From positions 34,455,563 through 34,519,562 of the forward strand of contig ML679962.1 of the NCBI GenBank assembly GCA_007922225.1: DNA of 64,000 nucleotides. The letters run 5' to 3'. A program made the position numbers and the translations under genes. Of this stretch, positions 21,746 to 32,824 are shown one piece after another. The notes under the pieces are model-generated. The model did not search any database. It had not been told where the DNA came from and saw nothing but the letters and a program-made list of their open reading frames with translations. This stretch comes from Emydura subglobosa. Taxonomy: Eukaryota; Chordata; Testudines; Chelidae. Position 1 is the first letter of the stretch; each line of letters begins with the position of its first letter.

Positions 21746-22699
21746 TCAAGCTCAGCCTTTGTGTAAGACTCCCATGGCCATCCGTGGACATTTCTGCTAG
21801 CAACAGTGGGGAGTATACAGTGCTAAATTCATAGCCACTGCCCCAGGCCTTAATTTAAAATGGGATTTGGTCCATTCCACAAGACCTGGCAGTGCATACG
21901 GTACATAAGCATCTGGGGAAGTGTGCAAGTCAGAAAAAGCAGGAGTAAGATGACGTGCACGGGGGTGGTATAAAAGACCGGTGGAAAGGCTGAGTAGGAG
22001 GTGCCTGCAAAGACAGCGGTAGAGTGGACATGTGCCCAGCTGGGGTGAAGCTAGTATGAAAAGACGTTGTGAAGTGTGAGCACTGGGGTAGCTGATCACA
22101 AGCACCGCAATTCATCGTGAGGTCACAAACACGGGATAATGACTTCGAAAGAAAAACCAGTGGCAGGGTGCAGATCCTTTCCCCAAAATAATAAAGAATT
22201 GGTTTCATGCAAGCTGCCTTAACAATAAATTTCTTAATAAATAAATAAAAAATGATAAATATACAGAAATATAAGTAATTAGACTGGTTTTTTGAAGTTT
22301 CACAGGACGCAATGCAATTTTTAAATGCTATCCTCTACAGTAAAGCACATGGTATTCATGCACTACAGATCAAATTGCTACAACTGTGGTGAAACTGAGT
22401 TTCACAGTGGGCTATTCTCAGTGTATGACTCCTGGATTGTCGTATTTTAAGCCACTTGAACTCTGATTTTAATATTGAGAGTACTTCCCCAAGACTCCCA
22501 TCAAATCAGAGCAACTATAATGTGCCGTCTTAGCAACTGGAAATTAATTCTAAAAAATTGATGGGGAGGTCCACTACAGAAAAAAGGGTCAAAAATGTTT
22601 GGGAAGGAAAAGTCATGGATATGTAGCTAACATTGACAGAAAGAACCACACGTCATAGATATTAGTCATGTGCCTTACCTGTGGTATGTAACCTATCCC
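21746..22699. other. No gene seen
   Basis: Unique sequence with a short AATAAATAAATAAA run near 22235. On the minus strand a donor-like CCACAG|GTAAGGC lies near 22673 beside the old LINE, without an open exon. Confidence 0.4.
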
Positions 22700-23405
22700 T
22701 TAAATCAGCCTCTGAATCAGATGACTGGGGGATAACTAATGTAATGTCCATTTTTTTTTTAAAAGGCTCCACAGGCAATCCTGGCCATCACAAGCTGATA
22801 AGACTAACTTCAGCCCCAGGGAAAGTAATTGAAACGATAGTAAAGAACTGAATTATCAGACACATAAATGAAATAGATGAACATGACCTGTTGGGGAAGA
22901 GCTAACACAGCTCATGCCTTAGAAACCTTTGACAAGATCCCACATCAAAGGCTCTTAAACAAAGTAAGGATTCATGGGATAAGAGGGAAGGTCCTTTCAT
23001 GGATCAGTAACTGGTTAAAAGCTATGAAATAAAAGGTAGGAATAAATGGTCAGTTTTCACAGGGCAGAGAGGGAAATAGTGGGGTCCCCCAAGGATCTGT
23101 GCTTACACCTGTGGTGTTCAACATATTCTTAAAGAATTCGGAAAAGGGGATGAACAGTGAGGAGGCAAAATTTGCAGATGATACAAAAATCACTCAAGAT
23201 AGTTAAATCCAAGCTGGCTGCAAAGAAATCTCACAAAACTGTATGACTGGGCAACGAAAGGGCAGATGAAATTCAGTGTTGATAAATGCAAAATAATGCG
23301 CATTAGAAAACAATCCTAACTATACACACAAAATGATGGGGACTAAATTAGCTGTTACCACTCAAGAAAGATCTTGGAGTCATTGTGGATAGCTCATTGA
23401 AAACA
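22700..23405 (+). pseudogene. Old CR1/L3-like LINE reverse transcriptase remnant
   Basis: Translated piecewise, the plus strand gives the transcriptase landmarks in order: the GVPQGSV-type motif at about 23080-23100 (GGGGTCCCCCAAGGATCTG), then VVFNIF, then KFADDTK at about 23165-23185, then KCKIMRI. Stops and frame changes are frequent, so it is much older than the CR1 at 2819-4990. Neither a 5' part nor a terminal repeat is seen; a SINE body follows directly. Confidence 0.85.
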
Positions 23406-23424
23406 TCTGCTCTAAGTGGAGCTT

Positions 23425-23590
23425 CAGTGCCTGACCTGTAAAATAGAGGTGGTCATATTTCCCTTCTCTGACACTTTCTGCCCCAAAGAGCTTCCAATAG
23501 ACAAGATGCACAGACTGTCCTTTACTCTCAGCATGTACAGTGCCTAGCACAATGGGGCCCCAATCCCGTAAATGCTACTCTATTGTTAAA
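23425..23590 (+). mobile_element. SINE body and tail without head
   Basis: ACCTGTAAAATAGAGGTGG is followed by CCCCAAAGAGCTTCCAATAG and GTACAGTGCCTAGCACAATG, the body and tail of the MIR/CORE-like SINE. The tRNA head is missing and the copy abuts the preceding LINE remnant. Confidence 0.75.
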
Positions 23591-23837
23591 GTTAATACTG
23601 CTATTGGTTAGGGTAAGTTCAGATCTGCATGCATATCTTGCTTTCCTGGCCTATGCCAATTTGTACATTTTTTTGGTGCAAGCATCAAGAATAAATAAGA
23701 GTATTGAAGGTGACAAAAAGTGGTGATCGAACCCAATGAAACAAGAAACGGGGGGCACATTGCAATGAAGACAGAAAATAAGGCTGCTTGAATTCAGTAC
23801 AAAACAGGTCATCAAGAAAAGCAGCTGTTGGCGACTC

Positions 23838-23856
23838 TAGCAGCAGCAGCAGCACA
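23838..23856. repeat. (AGC)n trinucleotide repeat
   Basis: About five AGC/CAG units. Confidence 0.85.
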
Positions 23857-23887
23857 CGGCAGAGAAATTAAAAAAGATATTCACTAC

Positions 23888-24018
23888 CAATGACAGCATT
23901 ATCAAGATTGCAGATGATAAAGGGTTTGCGAAAGAGGAAATCTTCAAGGACGTTAGAAATAATAGAGCAGGAGTGAGATAAAAATGCAGACAGCTGCTCC
24001 ACATAATCATTTGTGCAA
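23888..24018 (-). CDS. Candidate 131-nt internal exon, unidentified protein
   Basis: The minus strand has GAATTTTTTTTTCAG before 24018 and a donor-like ATTG|GTAGTG after 23888. Two frames are open. The more protein-like starts after one base and reads CTNDYVEQLSAFLSHSCSII, followed by SNVLEDFLFRKPFIICNLDN. The donor is weak (GTAGTG) and the product is unrecognised. The start phase agrees with the end phase of the candidate at 37574-37622. Confidence 0.28.
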
Positions 24019-24951
24019 CTGAAAAAAAAAATTCCTATCATCCAAAAATCTGAATTGCTGGGTAAATTCAAACATAGCGCCTGAGCCAAAGGTCGTTGAG
24101 ACTTTGCATGAGCATTGGAATCAGGTCCACAAAGTGGCTGCTACTACCAAAGGGAGCAGGAGGGAAATCATGTTACCTTACTGGGGTATTTTTTATCCCA
24201 AGCATAGGAAACAAAGCATTTCACTCCGTAACTAATACCAGGGCAATGTAATTGTGTGGTTTTAAGTGGTCAGCAGCCTCACACACAAACATACACACTC
24301 CCGAGATAGGAAAGGACTACAGTATTTGAAAGGGGCCCTTTGCTTGGTAAGTGATATGACTGAGCTCCAAATAAGGTGCTGGTGACCAGGCAGTTTAATA
24401 TTCTCCCTCCCCTGTCTCACAAAAATCTGTCAATGCCCTTGGGAAACGGGGACAGGCTAAACGACTGGTCCAAATCAATCTATATTACATTACCTCAACA
24501 GAAAGACTGAAGGAACTACAGAACAGTTTCATTAATCTTGCATGCTGCTGCTGCATGTCATTCTAAATTGCATCAACAGCAAGACAGGGCAAGTGGTTAT
24601 CGTCAGCAGACAGGAGGGAGGACAGAAAGGGGGGAATCTGAGCTGGGTTTGCATCTATGCTCATTTAAGGGGAGAGGCAAGAGAAATTAGTCAGCCACTC
24701 TGCACTTTTTTTCAGCATCCAAGTAGTCTGAAGGGGTTGGGGGCATCTCAGCTAAAGCCTGAGGTTATGCAGAAGGGAGGTCTGAAGCCTATGGGTGTGG
24801 AGAGAAATCTCTCATGTAATTCTCCAGAAGCATCCTTTAGCCAGCCCAAGACTGGCATTAGAACACTTTGCACTGCAAAAGATCTCGCTCTGCCTGAAAG
24901 ATCCCAAAGCACTTTACAAACACTGGACCTGATCCACTCACCGTACTTGAG
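24019..24951. other. No gene accepted
   Basis: A 186-codon plus-strand frame begins at 24542 but runs straight through the palindromic element at 24952-25020 and shows no family motif. ATCCCAAAGCACTTTACAAAC near 24901 is a MIR/SINE-type tail fragment. Confidence 0.45.
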
Positions 24952-25020
24952 GCCGGATCCAAAGACCATCCAAGTCCATGGAAACACTTCAATCACTACA
25001 GCAGGCTTCGGGCCAGGCCC
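24952..25020. repeat. Palindromic miniature element
   Basis: GCCGGATCCAAAGACCATCC at one end and GGCTTCGGGCCAGGCCC at the other, with AGTCCATGGAAACACTTCAA between them. It is a decayed copy of the GCCTGATCCAAAG palindrome family. Confidence 0.6.
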
Positions 25021-25130
25021 TTACAGAAGCCAATACCCCGCTGAGTTATCAAAGTCAGTGAGGCTATCCATGAGAGTAAGGCGGGCAGGACTGACCCAAT
25101 AACCCCCGCAATACACTGGTGGCATGGCAT

Positions 25131-25260
25131 TGTCTTAGGTATGTCTACACTACTACCTGCCTAGCATCTCAGATGGGATCATATGAGGGCAGCTAGTCCC
25201 TCCCGCTGGCTATGCTACCAGGGATACTCTGATTTTGGCTGCCCTCACTTGGGGCTGTGG
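25131..25260. mobile_element. Fragment of a GTCTACACT-type miniature transposon
   Basis: TTAGGTATGTCTACACTAC matches the terminal repeat of the elements at 19697 and 34822. The following CTAGCATCTCAGATGG and CTGGCTATGCTACCAGG resemble family interiors. The right terminus is lost. Confidence 0.55.
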
Positions 25261-27225
25261 AGAGGAGGAAGGAGAGGATAAATAAAAGAGAAAATCCTGG
25301 AGGATAATCACATAAAACAACGAAGTTCTGTGCGATGCCATCAGCTCAAATCGAATGTCAATATCAGTATTTGCCCGAAATTTCTAGTAGGAATAACAGG
25401 TAGGGATTAGTACAGAATATAAATGTCTACATTAAATCATTTCTGATTTATGAGTGTTAGAAAAACATACCACATTCAAAATCGTGAAACTCCAACATTA
25501 GTTGTCAGACTAACTTTATACTGTCTGGGTAGGCATACAAAAAAAGTCAGCTACTGCAGAGTTCATGTGAGAAATTGTACATGGAAGTGTTCTATTGAGA
25601 AAGGAAGGATATCAAGAACAAGTTTGTAAAGCAAAGTGTCTTATAGTCATTATCCTCAATCCTCCTTCCCTTGCTCACTTGGAATTCACTAACGTCGCAG
25701 GAGTAAAGGTTGCTGGACAGTGCCTTTACATACAGAACCACTATTGGGACTTGGCATCATAAGAGCTGAGCAAATAACGCACCACATTGATTCAGTGACT
25801 GCCACCTCTTTCTTCTCATGGAACAATTGCAAGCAGATCTCAGTCGCCTCACATTTGTTTGTGAATTGAAATGATTTGACAATTTCTTTGGTGATTTTTC
25901 TCCTTTTTTAATCGGGATCTATTGGGAGCAGTTTTGTGAATATATAATATTTGCGATTGTCACTGTGTAGGTTACTTATGATTGGTCAGGTACGTTTCAC
26001 ATTCCTGATGAAGTGTGCAAACATATCCAGTGTGAAGACTTACTTGTATAACCAACACATTTGGTTTCTGTCGACATACCCACCTACAACTTGATATTTG
26101 CTTTCTGTAAACCTTTCTGACAGTAAAACTCAACTGTAGAAGTGTTCAAAAAGGTCCAGATTCTACTGAAGTCAACAGAGATTAGTACAGCCATAGCTAA
26201 TCTACTAAAAAATTCAAGCAAATATTGACAGAAAGTGGGTTTTGCATTATTCCTCCAGCTCTAACAGTTAGAATTTTAATATATTCTATCAACTCTCCGA
26301 AGTAATAAATAACTAATAATTAATGTAGAGGGCACTCTACAAAGCTAAAAATTAGGTCTAAACTACAGGTAAAGAGCTAATAAATGTCAAAACATTTGTT
26401 CATCCTTGTTGAAATTATTAATATTGAATCAAGGCTGAGAAAGTAATTTGCACTAGGGCACCGTGGAAATGATTAAAGGCTTTGAAAGACAAAATACAGG
26501 TTCCTCAATAGATTCTCTATGCCTGTATACTGCAGAAACTCAGTCATGTTAAGCAAATTGAGTATTTATGCTGTATAATATGAAACCATATTTTAATTAA
26601 CACAACAGAAAGTGATAGTTTGTCAAAAGACAGACCAAAATTATTTAAAATCAATAAGAGACTGCTCCCAGCATGTAATACGCGCCTTATCAGTCTAGTT
26701 AGAATCAAACAGAGCCATATACTCTATCAAAGGATCCGGGGGGAAAAAAGTCAATTCCATTTTTGCAAGTGTGAAGTTATCACGTTTATGAATATTGATG
26801 AGATTGCAGGCAGAGGGATTCTGAAAAACCTGTCAACTGTTGATTGGGTAAGTTGAATAGAAAGACTCAGCCAAAGTTATTTGGCTCCCTGACCAGCAAT
26901 TTCAAATATCAATATGAATAAGAAACAATACTGTAAGAAGGGAACAATGCATAGATGATTATCATTCTTCAGGGAGAATGGACCAAACTGAGGCCTGGTG
27001 GGAGCAGATTCAAGTCCCATCAGAGTTATGGGCTTAAATTCAGCAGTGACATAAATGATAAAGTAGCGTAACTTGCAGGGATGTGCAAAGTCAGTTCAAA
27101 TTATATACCAAGGGGCAGAAACGGACTTAACAGCAGAGTAAGATCAACAGCCTAAAGGGGAGGGGAAATAGAGTATGGATTTTAAATGTTTTCCCTATAC
27201 AAAAAAAAGTAAGCAACATTAAAAG
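25261..27225. other. No gene seen
   Basis: AT-rich unique DNA. A plus-strand donor-like TTGG|GTAAGTTG at about 26850 follows a 78-codon frame, but no convincing acceptor precedes it. Confidence 0.4.
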
Positions 27226-27510
27226 CAGTGCTGCCAACCCCAGGCATTCGAAAAATCACAAGTCAGGCCTCCAAAAAATATGAAATTCTACAGAAAAAAT
27301 ATTTTGGGTTCTTTTTCTTTGCTTTCCAGTGTCTGAGCCTGTAGCTTACACTTGGGTCACATTTTCCCAGTTTGCTCCACAAGCATAAGGGCTAGAATTG
27401 TGGGGTTTTAAATGAAGGCTGAACGGCACATGAATTCAGGAGCTGGGGCTCTAAGAAAGAAACCAAATATTGTGAGACTCAGGATCAAATTGTGAGAGTA
27501 GCCAACACTG
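27226..27510. mobile_element. hAT-like miniature element (CAGTGCTGCCAAC type)
   Basis: It starts CAGTGCTGCCAACCCC and ends GTGAGAGTAGCCAACACTG, an imperfect terminal inverted repeat. The interior AAAATCACAAGTCAGGCC and TTGTGAGACTCAGGATC matches a family I know from turtles and birds. No clear 8-bp duplication is left. Confidence 0.6.
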
Positions 27511-29769
27511 GAACAGCAACATTATATCTGCATTTTCCAGTCCAGTTTGACCTGCCCTCACATCACCAGGCGCTAGCAGGCAGCACACCTGAATGCTCTA
27601 TGCTGGCTACTAATCACACCCTCAAGAAGCCTCCCCAAAGCCTCTTCACTCCCATCCTCCCCCGCCTCCCAGCCTCTGTTCACTCAGTATCTATTCTCTC
27701 CTCCCTCCTAGTCCGTCCTCCCCCAAAAATCACTCCAGACTCTTCTCCTTTCCCGTTTTTCCCCTCCCCTTTCATCCATTAGCCAAGGCTACACATTTGG
27801 CGTGGAGGTCATGGTCTTCACAGAAGTGGGCATTTGAATAAAGTCTGTGACCCCCGCACAGCGCTGGCTCTTTTCCCCTCCAGGCTTTGTGATCTGGCCC
27901 ATGCTGTGGTAGCACTGCTCAGGTTTGGTCTGTCCGCCCCTCCACAGATGAAGGCAGAGTGCAAGGTTCGATTGTGACTAGATGGGCCAGCTGGCAATAC
28001 CAGTCCAATGTGACCCTGCACCGCCCTGGCCCTCCACCCGAGTGACGCTGAACTCACGTGGGACTCTTTGCATGGCCTGGAGTGGGCAGTCAGGCCCAGC
28101 CCTGCGGGACAGGAGCTGCCACTGTGGGGTAAGCTCACCATCCAGCTCTGCTCCCTAAGGGACCCCTAGCTCCTCTCCGCGACATATCCTTGTTTTCCCC
28201 GCACCTCTGCTGTGACATTGATTCAAATTCACCATGAAAGATATCATAGCCTCAATCACCCTCCACTCTGTCCAACCCTCACAATCTGCCCTCCCCCTTA
28301 CAGCATTGTTCCAGTTCCCTTGCCTCTAAAATCCTCCTTCTCCTGTTCCACTTTTGCAGTGTCCCTGCTTTTCATCCCCCAAGGCCCCCGGACTCATTTT
28401 CCTGTCACACCACTTTTCTTCCTTCCTGGTCCCCTCTTCTGAGGTCCTCCATTGCTGTTTTCCCCCATACCATCTTCTCCGGCATGCCCTGCAGGTACCC
28501 GAGAACATGCATCTGAGAACAGCTCTGGTGTCCCCCCCTTGTCTCCTTCTCCACCCCAGAATCCATTCCTTCCTTCCGCCAGACCGGGCAAGTTCCCACA
28601 GAGCCTGTCGCCTGTTTGAATAACTGGAGACCCCCAGCCAAAGTTGGAAGAGGGAGAAAGGGGATGGACAGGTGGCGCAGGGGAAGGGACAGGCCTCTCC
28701 TTCATGAGCTAAAGGGCAACTCCATCCATTGTGGGAAAGTACCAGGCTGCGCCCAGCCACTAGAAGGAATCTTGTGATCACTAGGCCACGAGGCATCCCA
28801 CGGTGTCATTTCTAGAGAGCCCCTTCAGGGCAGAACACCACAGACCTTCAATTCTCAGGATCTTTTGCTTCCTCAACACAAAGTTCAAGAACGACAAGAA
28901 ACCCTTTGCCCACCAACATCTCCACAGCAGGTGCCCATTCAATTGATTTTACAGGTGGGTTATTGCAGCCAGACTCTTCCAAAGAATTAACAAACCTAGG
29001 TAAACCTGCTGTCATGTCACCTCCATTGTCATCAGATCGCTCCCCTAGACTCCTCAGCTTCCTGCTCAGGTTTGCTACAGCACAAAGAATAGCAGAGCAC
29101 TCTCGTTCTGCTGGAATTACCAGCACGCTTCACATTCAGTTTACAGCTTTTACACTAGCTCTTTCGGAAGGCACAAAATGATTTCTCAGCAAGAAAGTCC
29201 CCAGTGGACACATCTGTTGGCTCTAGTAAGTAATGCAAATCTATATATTATTTAGCATTTACACTTTAGAACACTGCAGTTAAAAGCACTTCTCTCCATT
29301 TGCTTGTTTTCCTCCTGCTTGTATCATCTTAGGATCACTTGGACGCTAATTGCGCTTGCATGCACCAAGTGAAAATAAAACGTTTGACAAACAAACGTTA
29401 TTCAAAAAACTCTCCATTTCCTATGTTTGTACAAAGTATCATTATAAAAACCTTTTAGGTGGAGTGTTAGCTTAGCTCCAGGCATGCTGGAGGGGAAACC
29501 TGCTACTTTGTCCTTTTAAGCTCACGGAGTGAAGAGCATGAGACAGTGGTAGCATTTTAGCCACAAGCCTCTTCTCTTTCCAGGTCTTCCTTAAAACTAA
29601 CAAGTTTCTTCCCAAAATAAATTCTTCTAGCACGGTAGTGTTGGCCAATTAAACCCAACAAAAATCACAGGGGAAAACATTTTCCAAATTTCCCTCACTT
29701 AATCCCACAGCATTTCGTTACATCCCATTCCCAACGGCTTGTTTGTTTGTTGCCTTTTTTGAGCATAAA
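27511..29769. other. No gene accepted; pyrimidine-rich region
   Basis: Positions 27600-27780 and 28210-28620 are C/T-rich, which produces many overlapping open frames (up to 156 codons at 28326-28796, minus). None has a family signature or a splice framework. Parts may be old LINE 3' sequence, but I cannot support that. Confidence 0.4.
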
Positions 29770-29789
29770 ACCCATAAGTGCTAGGACCT

Positions 29790-29855
29790 GGTCTCCTGAC
29801 CACTCTGTAAAGTAACTCACTGTAGGTGCTACACAAATAATAAAGAATATTTCAA
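29790..29855 (+). mobile_element. SINE 3' end fragment
   Basis: CACTGTAGGTGCTACACAAA then TAATAAAGAAT is the very end of the tRNA-derived SINE tail. Confidence 0.5.
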
Positions 29856-30114
29856 ACGCACAAAGTAAGTAAGTATTATTATTTTAACTGAAGCTAACAC
29901 AACATGCATTTTTATCCATCTCTCCTGGTCAAGTGTAACAAGGCCCCGGCCTAGCTCATCTGTGGGGACTGACCCATAAATTCTGAATCTCAAAACATGA
30001 GTCCCTATTGCTTGAAGCAAAGAACCAGGCACACTGGTTCAAAGGCAATAGCAGACTCATATGCCTCTACACGGGGTCCATGAGCCATGTTGTGTTAGCT
30101 TGACTTACATGATT

Positions 30115-30235
30115 ATTTATAATGCAGCAGAATTCCCAATCAAAGACAGAATCCCTGATGTGCTAGGTGCTGTACAAAATGAGTAACTAAAAGAATCCTT
30201 ATACCAGAAAGTTTACCAGTCTGGGATGTTGAGAT
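30115..30235 (-). mobile_element. SINE tail fragment, minus strand
   Basis: On the plus strand it reads TTCCCAATCAAAGACAG then GTGCTAGGTGCTGTACAAAA, the reverse complement of the SINE tail. Confidence 0.7.
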
Positions 30236-30497
30236 TAACAGATGAATGAAACACAGACTGAAGAGATAGGTGGGTATGCGAGTACGTAGGGGGATCAGGA
30301 ACGGTCAGAGATGGGAGGAGACAGTAACAGTAAAATAGGCATGTACTATATAAATTAGCAATCTTTAAAGCCCAACCTATGCCTACAAAATCATGGGCAC
30401 TCAGAGGTTGGACTTAGATGGGAGTTGGGAGCCTAACTCACTTGAAAATCTGAGCTTGAATCCCAAGGCTGGCCTTTGCAGAATTGTTCAGTAATCA

Positions 30498-30498
<1 letters not shown>

Positions 30499-30524
<26 letters not shown>
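30499..30524. repeat. Poly-T tract
   Basis: An uninterrupted T run of about 26 bases followed by AAAATATATACATT. It could be the poly-A tail of a minus-strand retrocopy, but no retrocopy is recognised at 30525-31085. Confidence 0.9.
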
Positions 30525-30531
<7 letters not shown>

Positions 30532-31084
30532 ATACATTGAAGTTACAAAAAAACCATTAAGGGTGTTACAAAGCTCACTGACCTGGAGTGTCCCCAGCAT
30601 TACAGCAGCTTTGCCTCAGGTTCCTGTTGGTCTTCTACAACCCCACCCAGCTGGCAATGCCTTCCAGGCTGCTTCGATGGCTTACTGCCGTGAATGTGAC
30701 GGGACTTCCAGCCAAGCTTTAGCCCAGTGTCCAGCTAGGCCGAGCCCCTCCTTTCCGAGGGGTTTCTCTCCTCCCCACCCACCAGGCTTCTTTTCATCTT
30801 TCCCTTCAGCCCCTTCTGGGCTCCTTTAGGTGAGCTCCCTGCACCTCTCTGAGCAGCCACTCCCAGGTCTTCCTACCTGGAGTCTGCCACAGGCCTCTCT
30901 GCCTTGGGCTCTCCTCTCCAGCCAGCACATGAGTCTGCTGCACTTTCTTCCTTTTAAGCCCCAGACCCTGCACAGGTGAAGCAGGTGGGGTTAACTTGAA
31001 CAAGGTTGACTGGCCCCAGGCTTCCTGGCATTTAAAGGGGCAGGACACCCTATTGCAAAGGGGGGGAAATAAGACAAGTAAAAA

Positions 31085-31915
31085 CTCTAGGGCAGATCTG
31101 CAAAGACCCAGGCACCTCACACTCACATTTAGGCTGCTGCAATCCACAAAACTCCACTTGGCTGCTGCCTAACCCTGCAGGCACCCAAACTACCTTAGTG
31201 CCTAAGTTTTTACTGTAAAAGTTCCCTACGCCTCAGCCTCTGGGCAAGCGCCTGGCTGCCTCCCTCTAGGCAGACAGACTCCTGTCTTCTGCCTGCAGTC
31301 CACAACCAGGGGGAAGACAGTTGTGCCTTTGCCTAATTTGCATGTAGGGCCTAATCCAGTAGGTGTGCTGAGAGGCCGACTAACTCCACACAAAATGGCT
31401 GGGGAAAGAGGGGATGTTCGGGCAAAGACCTGTGTGGTGGTGAACTCCTTTTCAAATCCCTTCTCCTCATCAGTTGGTGGGGGCAATTGAATTGTGCCCT
31501 CCCACATGCCAGAAAAGTGCCCTACCCCTGGGCTAAGGTTCTAAGAGCCCACCACTATCATCAGAAACCGTCCCCCCACCCCCACCACCACCATTTTGCA
31601 CGGAGTTAGGCAGGCGCACGAAACAGGTTAGGCAACTAAGCCAGAAGAGGGATTCCAGGCCATGGATTACAAGAAGAGTTAGGGAGTCCAACTCTGTGAG
31701 AGGGACGGGGTTTAATATGTCTCTCCAATCGGCTACCTTAGGCAGCTCCTCACCTCGCATGCTGGTTTTTGTGGATCCCATGTCAGGATGCCTGTTTCTC
31801 CCCATTCATTGGATGCGGAGTCTACCTTGGCTTTGTGAACCCCATTGTTCATTTTCTAGGCTCCTAAAAGCCAGGTGTTGCAGTGTCTAAGTCCTCTTGT
31901 GGATCCAGGCTTGTC
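31085..31915. repeat. Foldback-type repeat region
   Basis: The left part reads CTCTAGGGCAGATCTGCAAAG, CAGGCACCTCACACTC and GCAATCCACAAAACTCC. The right part reads GGCTTTGTGAACCCC, TTCTAGGCTCCTAAAAGCC and CTCTTGTGGATCC in opposite sense. Between them GAGTTAGGCAGGCGC and GGTTAGGCAACTAAGCC repeat the same vocabulary. I read this as one large, decayed palindromic element; its boundaries are uncertain. Confidence 0.45.
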
Positions 31916-32222
31916 TCCCTATGAATGTTGTTGGAACAGCACTAGGTACCACTAAAAGAATTGGATTTATCCCCTCCTACAGAGCAAGTTCATTTTTCCA
32001 TTTACAAACACCTGCCCCATTCTTATTCTCTTCCAACCAACTGGAAATATTTCCACGGGAGGCCCAGAGAATTACGGTCTGTGGATCAGCCTTTTTTACA
32101 CCATAGCACTTGCATCAACCTTTTTCCATATGATGCAACAGACAGCCAAATCCCATGTCTGTGCTGCATCTTGATCAAATGTACAGTCCACCACATATTA
32201 CATATGTCACACTGGCTGGATT

Positions 32223-32240
32223 GGGGGGGGGGGGGGGGGG
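32223..32240 (+). repeat. 18-G homopolymer inside the LTR
   Basis: Eighteen consecutive G residues shortly after the LTR start. The length is prone to slippage and to sequencing error, and the tract could form a G-quadruplex. Confidence 0.9.
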
Positions 32241-32553
32241 CATTTATTATATCAAAAGGCTGTAGTGTGCTAAGTAAGATGATAATGTTTATGTTCATGT
32301 GTTATATGTGTAATGGAAGTGATGGATATGTTTGCATCTATATTTCAGTTTGTGCTGTGTTTCTGGGCGACACCCCAGACAGGATGGCTGCAGCACAAGC
32401 GCCTGCTTAATGGCCGATTTAGGAAACTCACAGGTACAATGGGCCGGGGGGAGAAGCCAGGCATATACCTGTTGAGTCACCAGTCACTCATGTAACCCTG
32501 GACTCCATCTTATTTCTGTAAATTTCCACAAGCAGCATGGCAAAGGCCAAAGG

Positions 32554-32562
32554 ACATAAAAG
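32554..32562 (+). promoter_or_regulatory. TATA-like box of the LTR
   Basis: CATAAAAGG lies about 265 nt before the LTR poly-A signal, a sensible position for the U3/R promoter. Confidence 0.55.
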
Positions 32563-32818
32563 GCAGCTGCACCACATCCATTTTGTCTTCAATCTTCTGC
32601 CTACCTCTGGATCTATTCTTCTACAACTGACCCGAAACTGTGAAACAAATGACTGAGATCCAGCCAGGTACTGGATGTACACCAGAGGGACTATACAGGC
32701 CTGCAAACTCTACAATTCTACTAGAAACCTGATATATATGGACTTTCCAGTTATTTGTATGTATCTGATCGCTTTAATCCTTTAACACTTCTCTTATAGT
32801 TTGTTTCTTTCTTTTTAT

Positions 32819-32824
32819 AATAAA
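32819..32824 (+). terminator. LTR polyadenylation signal
   Basis: AATAAA within TTTTTATAATAAACC, followed by T/G-rich sequence. It fits the end of the R region in the solo LTR. Confidence 0.6.

Noticed and set aside
24542..25102. 186-codon plus-strand open frame, the longest in the window
   Set aside because: It runs through a palindromic element at 24952-25020 and a SINE-type tail near 24901, has no domain signature and no splice or promoter context.
28326..28796. 156-codon minus-strand frame and its overlapping neighbours
   Set aside because: The region is C/T-rich and open in several frames at once. No motif, no splice sites.
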